This document shows positions 50,632 to 58,989 of a stretch of 64,000 bases of DNA, in pieces; within the stretch, counting starts at the first letter, position 1, and every line of letters starts with the position of its first letter. Both the position numbers and the translations under genes were made by a program. The notes beneath the pieces were generated by a model. It ran no database searches, had not been told where the DNA came from, and saw only the letters and a program-made list of their open reading frames with translations. Origin of the DNA: Candidatus Iainarchaeum sp. (GTDB lineage: Archaea > Iainarchaeota > Iainarchaeia > JAGGVJ01); contig JAGGVJ010000040.1 of assembly GCA_021158055.1 (NCBI GenBank), forward strand, positions 36,474 through 100,473. Direction: 5' to 3'.

Positions 50632-51732
50632 TCACCCAAAAACATATGAAAGAGCAGCCCGAACCAAAAACGACTTGTGGCGAAAAAACATTTGTTTTGC
50701 AAGCGCTTTTGTTTCCTCCATTTCACCAAACACGGAAACGGTCTCATCCACACCCTGTTCTTTTGCTTTCCTTAAAAGAGCATCAAACGATTTGTCTGAA
50801 ACTCTGTTCAGGCACTTCCTGATGAAAAAATGGTTTCTCAAATCCGCCTCAAACTGTTTCCTCCACTGCACTTCGTATTCCTGCGGGGAAAGGTGTGCAA
50901 AAGAAGCGCACAATCCCCCAAAAACCACACCCCCACCGCTTGACGCTTTAACCTGCCCGGCAGCATCCCCCACCACCAAACCGTTACTGCCCGCGGTTTT
51001 TTTGCGGATTCCCTGGGGTATTGCTCCCGACTGGACAGAAACCACTTCGCCTTCAGGAAACCTGTCCAGAAAACGACCTGCAAAAGCATTGAGGGTTCCC
51101 GGGTCGCGCACCCCAAGCCCCACCCTCACAAATTCTTTTTCCGGAACAACCCATGCAAAAAACCCGGGCGCAACCTTTTGCCCAAAATAAAGTTCAACAA
51201 AATTCCGGTCTTTTTCAATTCCCTCCAAAACAAACTGCTTTGCAAAAACCGGTGCAGGTGTTTTCGGAAGATTCAGCCAGGAAGCGGTTTTTGAAAACAC
51301 TCCGTCTGCCCCGACTATTCTTTCAACTTCAAACTTCCCGCAAGTCGTTTTCAAAACCGAAGTTGTGTTATTTGCAGAAAACCCGGTTGCTTTTTCACCC
51401 ACAAACATAATGCATCCTGCTTTTTCCGCTTTTTCTGCAAAATGCCTGTCAAGCGCCGAACGGTCAATTACGCTTGCCTTTGGTCTTTTGCCCGAGATTT
51501 CCAGAACATCTCCTGCCGGTGAAAAAATCCTTGCTCCTTTTACCTGGTTGACTGAAAACTTTTTCGGTTCGACTCCGATGCGCAAAAGACCTTTGTTGCT
51601 CACCAACCCTGTGCACTGCACCGGCTCGCCGACAACAGGGTGCTCTTCAAAAAGAGAAACATCAAAACCTTTTTTAGCGCATGTTCCTGCTGAAATTGCG
51701 CCGCAAACCCCACCCCCGATCACTGCAATCAA
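50632..51732 (-). CDS. Geranylgeranyl reductase family flavoprotein
   Basis: A 366-residue FAD-dependent reductase, of the kind that saturates geranylgeranyl chains of archaeal lipids. An N-terminal GxGxxG dinucleotide fold (VIGGGVCGA) is followed by PVQCTGLVS, typical of the family, and GLVVGDAAGQVKASSGGG binding the FAD ribityl chain. The start is TTG 51732, with GGTG at five-base spacing; ATG 51750 is an alternative. It is convergent with uppS; both act on isoprenoids. The substrate could instead be a polyprenyl carrier or a quinone. Confidence 0.85.
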   Translation of the reverse strand: MIAVIGGGVCGAISAGTCAKKGFDVSLFEEHPVVGEPVQCTGLVSNKGLLRIGVEPKKFSVNQVKGARIFSPAGDVLEISGKRPKASVIDRSALDRHFAEKAEKAGCIMFVGEKATGFSANNTTSVLKTTCGKFEVERIVGADGVFSKTASWLNLPKTPAPVFAKQFVLEGIEKDRNFVELYFGQKVAPGFFAWVVPEKEFVRVGLGVRDPGTLNAFAGRFLDRFPEGEVVSVQSGAIPQGIRKKTAGSNGLVVGDAAGQVKASSGGGVVFGGLCASFAHLSPQEYEVQWRKQFEADLRNHFFIRKCLNRVSDKSFDALLRKAKEQGVDETVSVFGEMEETKALAKQMFFRHKSFLVRAALSYVFG

Positions 51733-51792
51733 AAAATCACCAAAAACCATGTTTGTTCAACTAAACACAATATATTTTAATGCATGTCTCCT

Positions 51793-51856
51793 ATTAAAAT
51801 AACCAGAGGAACCATCCATTAAACTAACCGGGACAACCACCCATCAAACCAGACAG
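51793..51856. repeat. 25-bp imperfect tandem units upstream of second PAC2
   Basis: Units 51793-51817 and 51818-51842 align at a 25-base period (attaaa-taacc-g-g-acca-cc); 51843-51856 is a partial third copy. They lie between the reductase and the PAC2 start. Confidence 0.75.
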
Positions 51857-51900
51857 AAGCAATCAAAAAACAAATCGTGATCTTAAAGGGGAGTGATTTT

Positions 51901-52614
51901 TTGCAGGTTACAACCATTAAAAAAATTGACTTGAAAGGAAAAGTGCTCATTGAATCTTTTCCGGGAGTCGGCATGGTAGGAGCCATTGCCGCAAACCATA
52001 TTTCAGAGCAGATGGATCTCGAGGAAATAAGCTTCATTGAAAACGATGCATTCCAGCCGATCGCAATCTTTTCCGACAACGACGCCCTTCACTCTGTCAG
52101 GATCTACGGTCACGAAAACTGTCCGATTGTACTCTTCACCTCAGAGTTCCCCCTCCCGCGGCAAACTCACCTTGAAGTGTCAAACGCAATCGTTGACTGG
52201 TGCATAAAAAACAAAATATCTGAAATAGTATCGCTTGAAGGCCTCACATCAAACAAAAGGCCGGAGCAGCACAAATCTTTCCTGGCCACTACAAACAGCA
52301 AAATCAAAGAAACCGGGATGAAAATCGGGTTAAATAATTTTAAAAACGGCATTGTTTACGGCACCTCGGCAATGATTTACCTCAAGGCAAAAGAAAAAAA
52401 GCTGCCGTCAACTGTAATCCTGACAGAAACAGAAGTAAGGTTTCCTGATGCCCGCGGGGCAGCACACATAATAAACATCATAAACAAGCTGTACTCCACA
52501 AAAATCGACACTGCAATCCTGATAAATGAAGCTGAAAAAATAGAGGAAAAATACCTTGAGATAATCAAGCACCTCAAACAGACACCCCAAGCGCACGAAA
52601 ACATGTACCAGTAA
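51901..52614 (+). CDS. PAC2-family proteasome assembly chaperone-like protein, HbYX tail (2)
   Basis: A 237-residue paralog of the 39305-40060 protein. It has LIESFPGVGMVGAIAANH (about 15-32), the FTSEFPLP region and a C-terminal helix, and ends Met-Tyr-Gln, again an HbYX-type tail. The two may act as a PbaA/PbaB-like pair; homomeric function is also possible. The start is TTG 51901, with AGTG at five-base spacing; GTG 51877 is an alternative. A PHP-domain gene follows after 72 bases. Confidence 0.86.
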   Translation: MQVTTIKKIDLKGKVLIESFPGVGMVGAIAANHISEQMDLEEISFIENDAFQPIAIFSDNDALHSVRIYGHENCPIVLFTSEFPLPRQTHLEVSNAIVDWCIKNKISEIVSLEGLTSNKRPEQHKSFLATTNSKIKETGMKIGLNNFKNGIVYGTSAMIYLKAKEKKLPSTVILTETEVRFPDARGAAHIINIINKLYSTKIDTAILINEAEKIEEKYLEIIKHLKQTPQAHENMYQ

Positions 52615-52686
52615 AAAATGAAAATCTGAGCAGGCAAAAAACTAAAACATGCGATGCGCAGGCAAAGCACATGAAAAGATGATCCG

Positions 52687-53334
52687 ATGAAAATAGACAT
52701 GCACGTACACACAAACGTATCAAGGGACGCAGGGCTTTCAATCAGCGAAATAAACGGCGCCTGCAGGAAAAAAGGAATTGACGGCGTCTGCATAACAGAA
52801 CACAACTTTTTCGATCCGAAAAGATACAAAGAAACCGAATCAGTAAAATTTGTGGGGGAAGAAATCCTTTCAGGTTCAGGTGACATTCTGGCGCTTGGAA
52901 TAACCGAACAAATCAAAAAGCTGATGAGCGCCGAAGAAACAATTGACGCCATCCGCGAACAAGGAGGCATTGCAATTGCAGCGCACCCGTTTGACCGTTT
53001 CAGGAACGCGCTTGGCAAAAAAATCTACGAACTTGACCTTGACGCGGTTGAAATAATCAACGCAAGATGCTACCTCAAAAGATTCAATGCACAAGCCGCT
53101 GATTTCGCCGAGTCAGAAAACCTGCCCGTAACTGCGGGAAGCGACGCTCACTTTTCAGGCGAGATAGGAAACGCGTTCACTGAGTTTCCTGACTGGGTAA
53201 ACGATGTCGACGACGCAATAAAAGCAATCATGTCAAAGAAAGTGAAACTCCACAGCGTCCGCTCGTCAAGAAGATGGCATTTAAAGACACACATCACGAT
53301 TTTGAAAAAAATGATAAAAAAGGAATCTCACTAA
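52687..53334 (+). CDS. PHP-domain metal-dependent phosphoesterase
   Basis: A 215-residue PHP-domain protein. Metal ligands of the family are visible: HVH (His6, His8), TEH (Glu38, His39), Glu58, AHP (His100) and SDAH (Asp153, His155). The family includes nucleoside and oligonucleotide phosphoesterases and histidinol phosphatase; the length and motifs favour the TrpH/YciV-like group, but the substrate is unknown. A Lys-rich helix ends the protein. GATG lies five bases before ATG 52687. It lies convergent with the sugar-nucleotide cluster. Confidence 0.85.
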   Translation: MKIDMHVHTNVSRDAGLSISEINGACRKKGIDGVCITEHNFFDPKRYKETESVKFVGEEILSGSGDILALGITEQIKKLMSAEETIDAIREQGGIAIAAHPFDRFRNALGKKIYELDLDAVEIINARCYLKRFNAQAADFAESENLPVTAGSDAHFSGEIGNAFTEFPDWVNDVDDAIKAIMSKKVKLHSVRSSRRWHLKTHITILKKMIKKESH

Positions 53335-53375
53335 AATAAAAAGCAATAATTAACACACAAAAATACAAAAAGTTC

Positions 53376-54074
53376 TCATTTTGAAGCAAACCTGCTTTTT
53401 AGAAAATCCCCTGTCTTTTTTATGTCTTCAGGAACACCCATGTCAATCCAATAATCCTCAAGCATTATGAGCCTGACTTTTTTTTCATCACAAAGCATAT
53501 TTATGGCGTCTGTTATTTCATACTCACCCCTTGGGGATTTTTCAACCTTTTTCATTGCGTCAAATATTTCAGGAGTGAACTTGTATATGCCTGTGTTTAT
53601 GAAATCGCTCACTTTTTCAGGGGGCTTCTCAACAATCCTCTCAACAAACCCGTTTTTGCAAAGAAGATTTCCGTAATTTTGGGGGTTCTTGTGAAGGATT
53701 CCTCCAATATAATTGAATCCGTCAATCTTTTTGAACTTTTTGATGTCAAGCGGGGAATACAAGTTGTCTGACATCACCACGGAAAAATCCCCGTCAACCG
53801 CTTTTTCAGCTGAAGCAATCGCATGCCCTGTTCCAAGCACTTCCTTCTGGTCAACTATTTCCGCGTTAAAACCGTATTCTTCCACAAACTCTTCAATCAT
53901 GCTCAACTTATAGCTTGCGACAACCACAAAATCTTCAAAGCCTGCTTCCCGCATGCTTTTCAGGAGATGCCACAAAAACGGTTTTCCGTTGACAGAAATA
54001 AGCGGTTTTGGCAGTTCTTTTGTAATCGGGCGCATCCTTAACCCGAGACCAGCTGCCAGTATCACTGCCTGCAT
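53376..54074 (-). CDS. Sugar-phosphate nucleotidyltransferase
   Basis: A 232-residue enzyme that activates a sugar 1-phosphate with a nucleotide. The signature GLGLRMRPITKELPKP (about 9-24) binds the nucleotide; SDN (about 102-104) and EKP are conserved further on. It lacks the left-handed helix domain of GlmU, so it is a simple nucleotidyltransferase, close to the mannose- or heptose-1-phosphate guanylyltransferase type. It follows the GHMP kinase with no gap (stop at 54075, start at 54074), so the two form one pathway. Confidence 0.87.
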   Translation of the reverse strand: MQAVILAAGLGLRMRPITKELPKPLISVNGKPFLWHLLKSMREAGFEDFVVVASYKLSMIEEFVEEYGFNAEIVDQKEVLGTGHAIASAEKAVDGDFSVVMSDNLYSPLDIKKFKKIDGFNYIGGILHKNPQNYGNLLCKNGFVERIVEKPPEKVSDFINTGIYKFTPEIFDAMKKVEKSPRGEYEITDAINMLCDEKKVRLIMLEDYWIDMGVPEDIKKTGDFLKSRFASK

Positions 54075-55097
54075 CTATGAATCACCTTTGTCAACCACTT
54101 TTTTTACTGTCACGCCAACACTTTCAAAACCAAAATCAATGTTTTTCCCGCCGCACCTTTCAATTGCATCAATCACTTTGTTTCTTGTGCCTTCCGCGCA
54201 GACAAACAAAATACAGCCCCCGCCGCCGGCGCCAAGCGGCTTTGATGCAATCGCGCCGTTTTTTTCCGCGTTGTCAATTATTGCCTTCATCTTTGAAGTG
54301 ACAACTTCTTCAGCAAGTTTTTCCCTGTAAAACGCTTCCTGCTTAATGCAGCGAACCATCGTGTCAAATTCCTCGTTTTCCAGCGCGTATTTCAAACCGC
54401 ACCCCGCATCATTTATTCCGGCCATACTGTCTTTGGCGCCGTTCCTGGCTTCCATGTAATTTTTAATCATATTCCAGTTGTTTGCAGCAGAAAAACGACT
54501 GTCCCCCGTAAAACACAAAACAAAACAGTCACAAAGTTTGTTCTTGAACCCGTCGGAAATTTTCAGTTCCTCCAGCCGTTCACCTTCAACCCCAAGATGA
54601 ATCGCGTTAATTTTTCCATACGTTGCAGCAAAATAATCCTGTTTTCCCGTGTTCACGGATATTTCCTGCGCTTCAATGTTACTTAACACATCAATTATCC
54701 GCAGATCACCGAGGTTTTTTTCAGTGAGCCTGTTGAAAAGATGCATCAGTGATATCCCAAGGCTTGACGACGCACCCAAACCGGTTCCTGCCGGGAGCCC
54801 GATGCTTGTCTCAAGATTGAACCCGAACTCCGGCTTAAAATATTCAATTATTCTTGTCACCAGCCCAAGCTCGTCGTGCTTCAGCTCAAACAGATTTTCT
54901 GATTCAACTGATTTACTGTTGTCTTTTGAAAAAATCCTGATTTTCTTGTCTTTCCGGATCTCAAGCCTTGACTCTGCCCTGATGCTTATTGCCGCGTTCA
55001 CTGTTACAGCGCCATTTTCCAGGACATATATCGGCCAGATATCCAGTGTTCCCCCTGCCAGATCCAATCTTGTGGGAGCGCTTGCCACATATGTCAT
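54075..55097 (-). CDS. GHMP-family sugar kinase (heptose-7-phosphate kinase-like)
   Basis: A 340-residue GHMP kinase. The N-terminal SAPTRLDLAGG, the ATP-binding GLPAGTGLGASSSLG (about 100-114) and the C-terminal KPLGAGGGGC motif are visible. The combination resembles D-glycero-D-manno-heptose 7-phosphate kinase and related sugar kinases. It is contiguous with a nucleotidyltransferase, which would complete an activated sugar after a phosphatase or mutase step. The start is put at ATG 55097, which aligns with the family; an upstream extension to 55190 would overlap the GNAT gene. Confidence 0.85.
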   Translation of the reverse strand: MTYVASAPTRLDLAGGTLDIWPIYVLENGAVTVNAAISIRAESRLEIRKDKKIRIFSKDNSKSVESENLFELKHDELGLVTRIIEYFKPEFGFNLETSIGLPAGTGLGASSSLGISLMHLFNRLTEKNLGDLRIIDVLSNIEAQEISVNTGKQDYFAATYGKINAIHLGVEGERLEELKISDGFKNKLCDCFVLCFTGDSRFSAANNWNMIKNYMEARNGAKDSMAGINDAGCGLKYALENEEFDTMVRCIKQEAFYREKLAEEVVTSKMKAIIDNAEKNGAIASKPLGAGGGGCILFVCAEGTRNKVIDAIERCGGKNIDFGFESVGVTVKKVVDKGDS

Positions 55098-55137
55098 GAA
55101 CCCGCTGTTTACCGGCCCCGCCCCAGCCAAGGCACAA

Positions 55138-55689
55138 TCATCCATCATTCCTGTTTTTCCTTGCATTGTCCAATTCACTCTTCCTTGCAATCATTACGAC
55201 TTCGTTCTCGTTTTTTTCACTGTCCTCGTAAAAACCCGGTATTTCTGCAGAAAGCCGCGCGCCAAGAGTTTTCAGGTATAACTTCTGGGCGTAATTGTTG
55301 TTGCCGGTCATCACATAAACCAGTTTTATGCTCCTGCCTTCTTCCTGCATTTGTTTTTCAAGCCTGTCAAGGGAAAAGTCAATCAGCTGCGTTGCTATTC
55401 CCTGCCCCTGCATCTTTGGATCAATTCCTATCTGCTCAAGTTCAACAACTGCTTTTGGCCTGATTCCGCCGTGCTCAACCCACCTGATATAGCCGATAAC
55501 ATCATTGCCTTTTTTTGCAGCCCAATGCTGCATTACCGGGGGGTTATTCCAGGCTTCAAACAAGATTTTCCGCTCGCGGACTGTTGTTGCATCGTCCTGA
55601 AAACACAATTCATGTATCCTCACAAGGCCATCCATTAAATCACAGGATATTTCTTTTCCCGGTCTGATCACTTCAAAATCCATGCCCAT
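55138..55689 (-). CDS. GNAT-family N-acetyltransferase
   Basis: A 183-residue acetyltransferase. The acetyl-CoA-binding motif appears as KMQGQGIATQLI (about 92-103; Q-x-x-G-x-G/A type), followed by the GNNNYAQKLYLKTLGAR segment typical of the GNAT C-terminal half. Substrate unknown; its place in a sugar-nucleotide cluster hints at sugar or protein acetylation. ATG 55689 has GGTA five bases upstream. Confidence 0.85.
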   Translation of the reverse strand: MGMDFEVIRPGKEISCDLMDGLVRIHELCFQDDATTVRERKILFEAWNNPPVMQHWAAKKGNDVIGYIRWVEHGGIRPKAVVELEQIGIDPKMQGQGIATQLIDFSLDRLEKQMQEEGRSIKLVYVMTGNNNYAQKLYLKTLGARLSAEIPGFYEDSEKNENEVVMIARKSELDNARKNRNDG

Positions 55690-55837
55690 ATCCTTACCCT
55701 GTTTCCTGCACTGGTTTCAGCCACTATCACTCAAAAATATGAGGCTTGCGATATTTAAATACCTATAAAAAAAATTTTTAATGGCTTATCAAATTTCTTT
55801 TACTATCAAATTCTTTGTTGTTTTTCAGTGATTTGCT

Positions 55838-56947
55838 TTACTCAATAATCTGCTTTACCGCTGCAATAATCAAACTGTAATCCCCCGCATGCAAAACATC
55901 TACAAACGGCAGACCTTTTTCCCTGCAAAAATCGTGCGCTTCAGTGCCGCACTGCGGGAAAAAAATCGTGTTCCGGTCATAAAAGATATCCCCTTTTTTG
56001 TCCCCCGTGTTTGTAAGTATGAATTCTTTTGAGCCAAAAACTTTTTCCGCCATTTCCTGTGCCGCAATTTCTTTTGACACCTTTGGCCCGCAATTATAGG
56101 AAATGTCAAAACAAAAATCATCGTTTAACTGCGCTGTCCAGTTTTTCGAAACGTGTTGTTTTGAAAACTCTGCCAAGTCTTCCATGCAAAAATCCTGCCT
56201 GTCACTTGAGTCGCGCCAAAGCGCAATTTTGCCGTTAACTGTTTCAAGCCTGACTGAATTAAGAGGGTATTTTTTTGTCAAAACATTGTCCATTATGGCA
56301 ACATTTTCCGGCGAGGGTTCAAACAATATCCTGTTGTTTTCAAACCCAAAACTTTTGTTCTGCTTTACCGCGTCAAAAAGCATTTTTGTTGTGGCGCTGT
56401 TTTTTTCCACAAAAAAATGATTCAAAAGGTCCCCCCTGTTTTTTCCGTCTGCCTCAACGTACACACAGGCAATCCGGCTTGACAGATTTCCCTGCCAGGC
56501 AAGTTTCAACCCCTGTTCTGCGGCATCCAGATAAACCCTTTGCTTCATTTCAAGCATTTTTTCAAAGTCAATCGGGCACACAAACTCAAACTCCCCGTCG
56601 AGCTCATACATTGCGCCTGACTCGGCAACTATGTCCATGCCCGGGATTCCAAGGTGAATGTCCCTGAAATGCTTTATTGTATAATAATCCCATGCAGAAA
56701 GAATTGACTTGCGCACTTTTTCATGCTGCAAAGCAAGAACTCCTCTTTGAACATGGGCAAGCGGAAAAAGAAAAGAGTCAGACGTAAGTGTCATCGGCCC
56801 GTTTATGTCATAGCCGACCATCATCGGAAGTTTTAAATCCAAACCCTTTTTTTCCGCAATCCTGACTGTCTCTTTTGCCTTGTCAAGAACATACCGGTCT
56901 GTAAGAAACGCTTCAAACGCGACTCTTTTGATGAAATTTGATAACAT
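55838..56947 (-). CDS. HAD-like protein with altered motif I, unknown function
   Basis: A 369-residue protein with traits of Cof/IIB-type HAD phosphatases: motif I GYDINGPMT (about 45-53), a VAESGAMYE segment (as in the family's ENGA), a conserved Lys near PKVSKEIAAQEM, and the C-terminal region NTGDKKGDIFYD in place of GDSxND. The second motif I aspartate is Asn, and motif IV is changed, so catalysis may differ or be lost. About 150 residues of cap region are present. GGTG lies five bases before ATG 56947. It sits between the GNAT and glmS genes, which suggests a sugar-phosphate role. Confidence 0.6.
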   Translation of the reverse strand: MLSNFIKRVAFEAFLTDRYVLDKAKETVRIAEKKGLDLKLPMMVGYDINGPMTLTSDSFLFPLAHVQRGVLALQHEKVRKSILSAWDYYTIKHFRDIHLGIPGMDIVAESGAMYELDGEFEFVCPIDFEKMLEMKQRVYLDAAEQGLKLAWQGNLSSRIACVYVEADGKNRGDLLNHFFVEKNSATTKMLFDAVKQNKSFGFENNRILFEPSPENVAIMDNVLTKKYPLNSVRLETVNGKIALWRDSSDRQDFCMEDLAEFSKQHVSKNWTAQLNDDFCFDISYNCGPKVSKEIAAQEMAEKVFGSKEFILTNTGDKKGDIFYDRNTIFFPQCGTEAHDFCREKGLPFVDVLHAGDYSLIIAAVKQIIE

Positions 56948-56963
56948 TTGTCCACCTTGCCTG

Positions 56964-56997
56964 ATTATTTGATTACCTGAATTATCTGATCACCTGT
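56964..56997. repeat. 17-bp tandem duplication
   Basis: Units 56964-56980 and 56981-56997 share attat-tgat-acctg. They fill half of the spacer between glmS and the HAD-like gene. Confidence 0.75.
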
Positions 56998-57013
56998 TCA
57001 CTTAAACTTCAAC

Positions 57014-58786
57014 TTATCTGACAGTCACACTCTTTGCAAGGTTTCGCGGGAAATCCGGGTCGCAACCGCGAAGCAATGCAAGCTGATAAGCAACTATCTG
57101 CATGGGGATAATCTGCACCACCGGATTGAAAACCCCCGCTTCAGGCACTTTTATGAAAAAATCAAAAACATCGTTGTTCTTTGGCCCGACACCGATCAAA
57201 AAAGCCCCCCTTGATTTCACTTCCATTGCATTGTTCATGGTCGCTTTTTCAGTCTCTTCCGAAACAAAAACAATGTACGGCATTCCGTCTGTTATCAGCG
57301 CGTTTGCCCCGTGCTTCAACTCACCTGCTGCAAATGCTTCTGTGTGAATGTATGAAACCTCTTTTATCTTGTGAGCCGCTTCAAGCGCAGTCGGGTACTG
57401 CAGGCCGCGCCCGATCAAAAAAAGATGCTCCTGGTCTTTCAGCTTTTCAGCCAGGCCATTCACAAACCCCCTTGCATTTTCAGAGGTCAGATAACTGATC
57501 TGCCTCGGGACATCCCTGAGCTTTTCAATGCCCTCATCTATCCTGCCGTCAACAGCGTATGCAAGCAGCACAAATATCGCAAGCTGTGAAGTATATGCTT
57601 TTGTGGAATTGACCGCCATCTCCGGACCCGCGCCCTGCAAAATCACCTTGTCTGACTCCCTCGCAAGCGACGAGCCCACCACATTTGTTACGGACACGAC
57701 TTTCGCGCCCTTTGATTTTGCAATCCTTATCGCCGAAAGAGTGTCAGCTGTTTCCCCGCTTTGCGAAACCGCAAAAATCATGCTTTCACTGTCTAAAAAC
57801 TTGAAAAAGTGGTGAAACTCGGACGCCACGCAAAAATCAACATGGACACCTGCAATCTTTGAAAACAGATACACCCCGTGCATACAGCCGTAAGAAGCAG
57901 TGCCGCATGCCACAACATAAACTTTTTTTGCCTTTGCTATCTCAACTGCAACCTCAAGAATTGTGCCCATGTCTTTTTTGGAAAGATCTTCAAGAACACG
58001 GGCCTGCTCAAATACTTCTTTCAGGTAAAAATGCTCAAAGTTTCCTTTTTTCGCTTCTTCCGCACTCCAGTCAAGGCCTGTCACAGGCCGGTCAACAAAA
58101 CGGTTTTTATCAAGGTTGAATATGCTAAAGCCGTCGTCTATCACAACCATGTCATTTTCCTCAAGAAAAATTGCATTTTTGCTGTGGTCAAGAAACCCTG
58201 TTACATCAGATGACACAAAATACTCACCGTCCGCTTCACCGACCCCGACAACAAGAGGGGCTTCTTTTCGCAGGGCGACCATCTTCCCGTCCTCGTGCAG
58301 TGCAACAACCGCGTACTGGCCTTCAAGTAACCCGAACGATTGTTTCACTGCCCGCGTAAAATCAAGGCCTTTCTGCATCTGGTACTCAATCATCTTCGGA
58401 ATTACCTCGCTGTCAGTTTCGGACTGGAACACAAACCCTTTTCCTTCAAGAAAACGCTTTTGCTCTAAAAAATTTTCTATTATCCCGTTGTGAACAACAG
58501 ATATCTTCCCGTCGCCTGACAGGTGCGGGTGGGCGTTTTCCTTTTTCGCGCCGCCGTGAGTCGCCCATCTTGTGTGGCCGATTCCTTTTTTTCCAGGAAC
58601 CGAATCAAAACTGTGTGTTTTTCCAAACTCCCTGACCTTCAACAAATCTTTTTTTGTGTGAAGTTTATTTTCGTAAAGCACACTCACTCCGCACGAATCA
58701 TAACCCCTGTACTCAAGGTTTTTCAGGCCGTTCAGCAAGATAGGCACCGCTTCTTTTTCACCGCTGTATCCTATTATTCCACACAT
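57014..58786 (-). CDS. glmS: Glutamine-fructose-6-phosphate aminotransferase (isomerizing)
   Basis: A 590-residue enzyme that makes glucosamine 6-phosphate from fructose 6-phosphate and glutamine, the entry to amino-sugar nucleotides. The N-terminal glutaminase begins MCGIIGYSG, with Cys2 as nucleophile, and has RWATHG. Two SIS domains follow (about 270-430 and 440-580; CGTASYG, SQSGETADT). The end, DFPRNLAKSVTVR, is almost the family consensus. The start ATG 58786 is fixed by Cys2, with AGTG at five-base spacing. It heads the sugar cluster on the minus strand. Confidence 0.97.
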   Translation of the reverse strand: MCGIIGYSGEKEAVPILLNGLKNLEYRGYDSCGVSVLYENKLHTKKDLLKVREFGKTHSFDSVPGKKGIGHTRWATHGGAKKENAHPHLSGDGKISVVHNGIIENFLEQKRFLEGKGFVFQSETDSEVIPKMIEYQMQKGLDFTRAVKQSFGLLEGQYAVVALHEDGKMVALRKEAPLVVGVGEADGEYFVSSDVTGFLDHSKNAIFLEENDMVVIDDGFSIFNLDKNRFVDRPVTGLDWSAEEAKKGNFEHFYLKEVFEQARVLEDLSKKDMGTILEVAVEIAKAKKVYVVACGTASYGCMHGVYLFSKIAGVHVDFCVASEFHHFFKFLDSESMIFAVSQSGETADTLSAIRIAKSKGAKVVSVTNVVGSSLARESDKVILQGAGPEMAVNSTKAYTSQLAIFVLLAYAVDGRIDEGIEKLRDVPRQISYLTSENARGFVNGLAEKLKDQEHLFLIGRGLQYPTALEAAHKIKEVSYIHTEAFAAGELKHGANALITDGMPYIVFVSEETEKATMNNAMEVKSRGAFLIGVGPKNNDVFDFFIKVPEAGVFNPVVQIIPMQIVAYQLALLRGCDPDFPRNLAKSVTVR

Positions 58787-58932
58787 GTTTTCACTTCAGT
58801 TCTCAATCCCATTGCTCCAAAAAGCGTTTGCAATCCGTCCTTTAATCCTATTCTTTAATCTGACAAAATTCAATAAATGGAACTGCCTATTTATACGAAT
58901 ATTAAAAAAATTTTAGTAGGTTTATAAGAAAA

Positions 58933-58940
58933 TTTATATA
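58933..58940 (+). promoter_or_regulatory. TATA box before the HTH/S-layer-like gene
   Basis: TTTATATA at 58933-58940 with a purine-rich stretch before it (aagaaaa) is a good archaeal TATA/BRE pair. It lies about 50 bases before ATG 58990, leaving room for a short leader with the GGTG ribosome site. Confidence 0.55.
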
Positions 58941-58989
58941 CATTAAAATTGAATTATGGTACTGCACAAAACAAAAAAACGGTGAAAAA

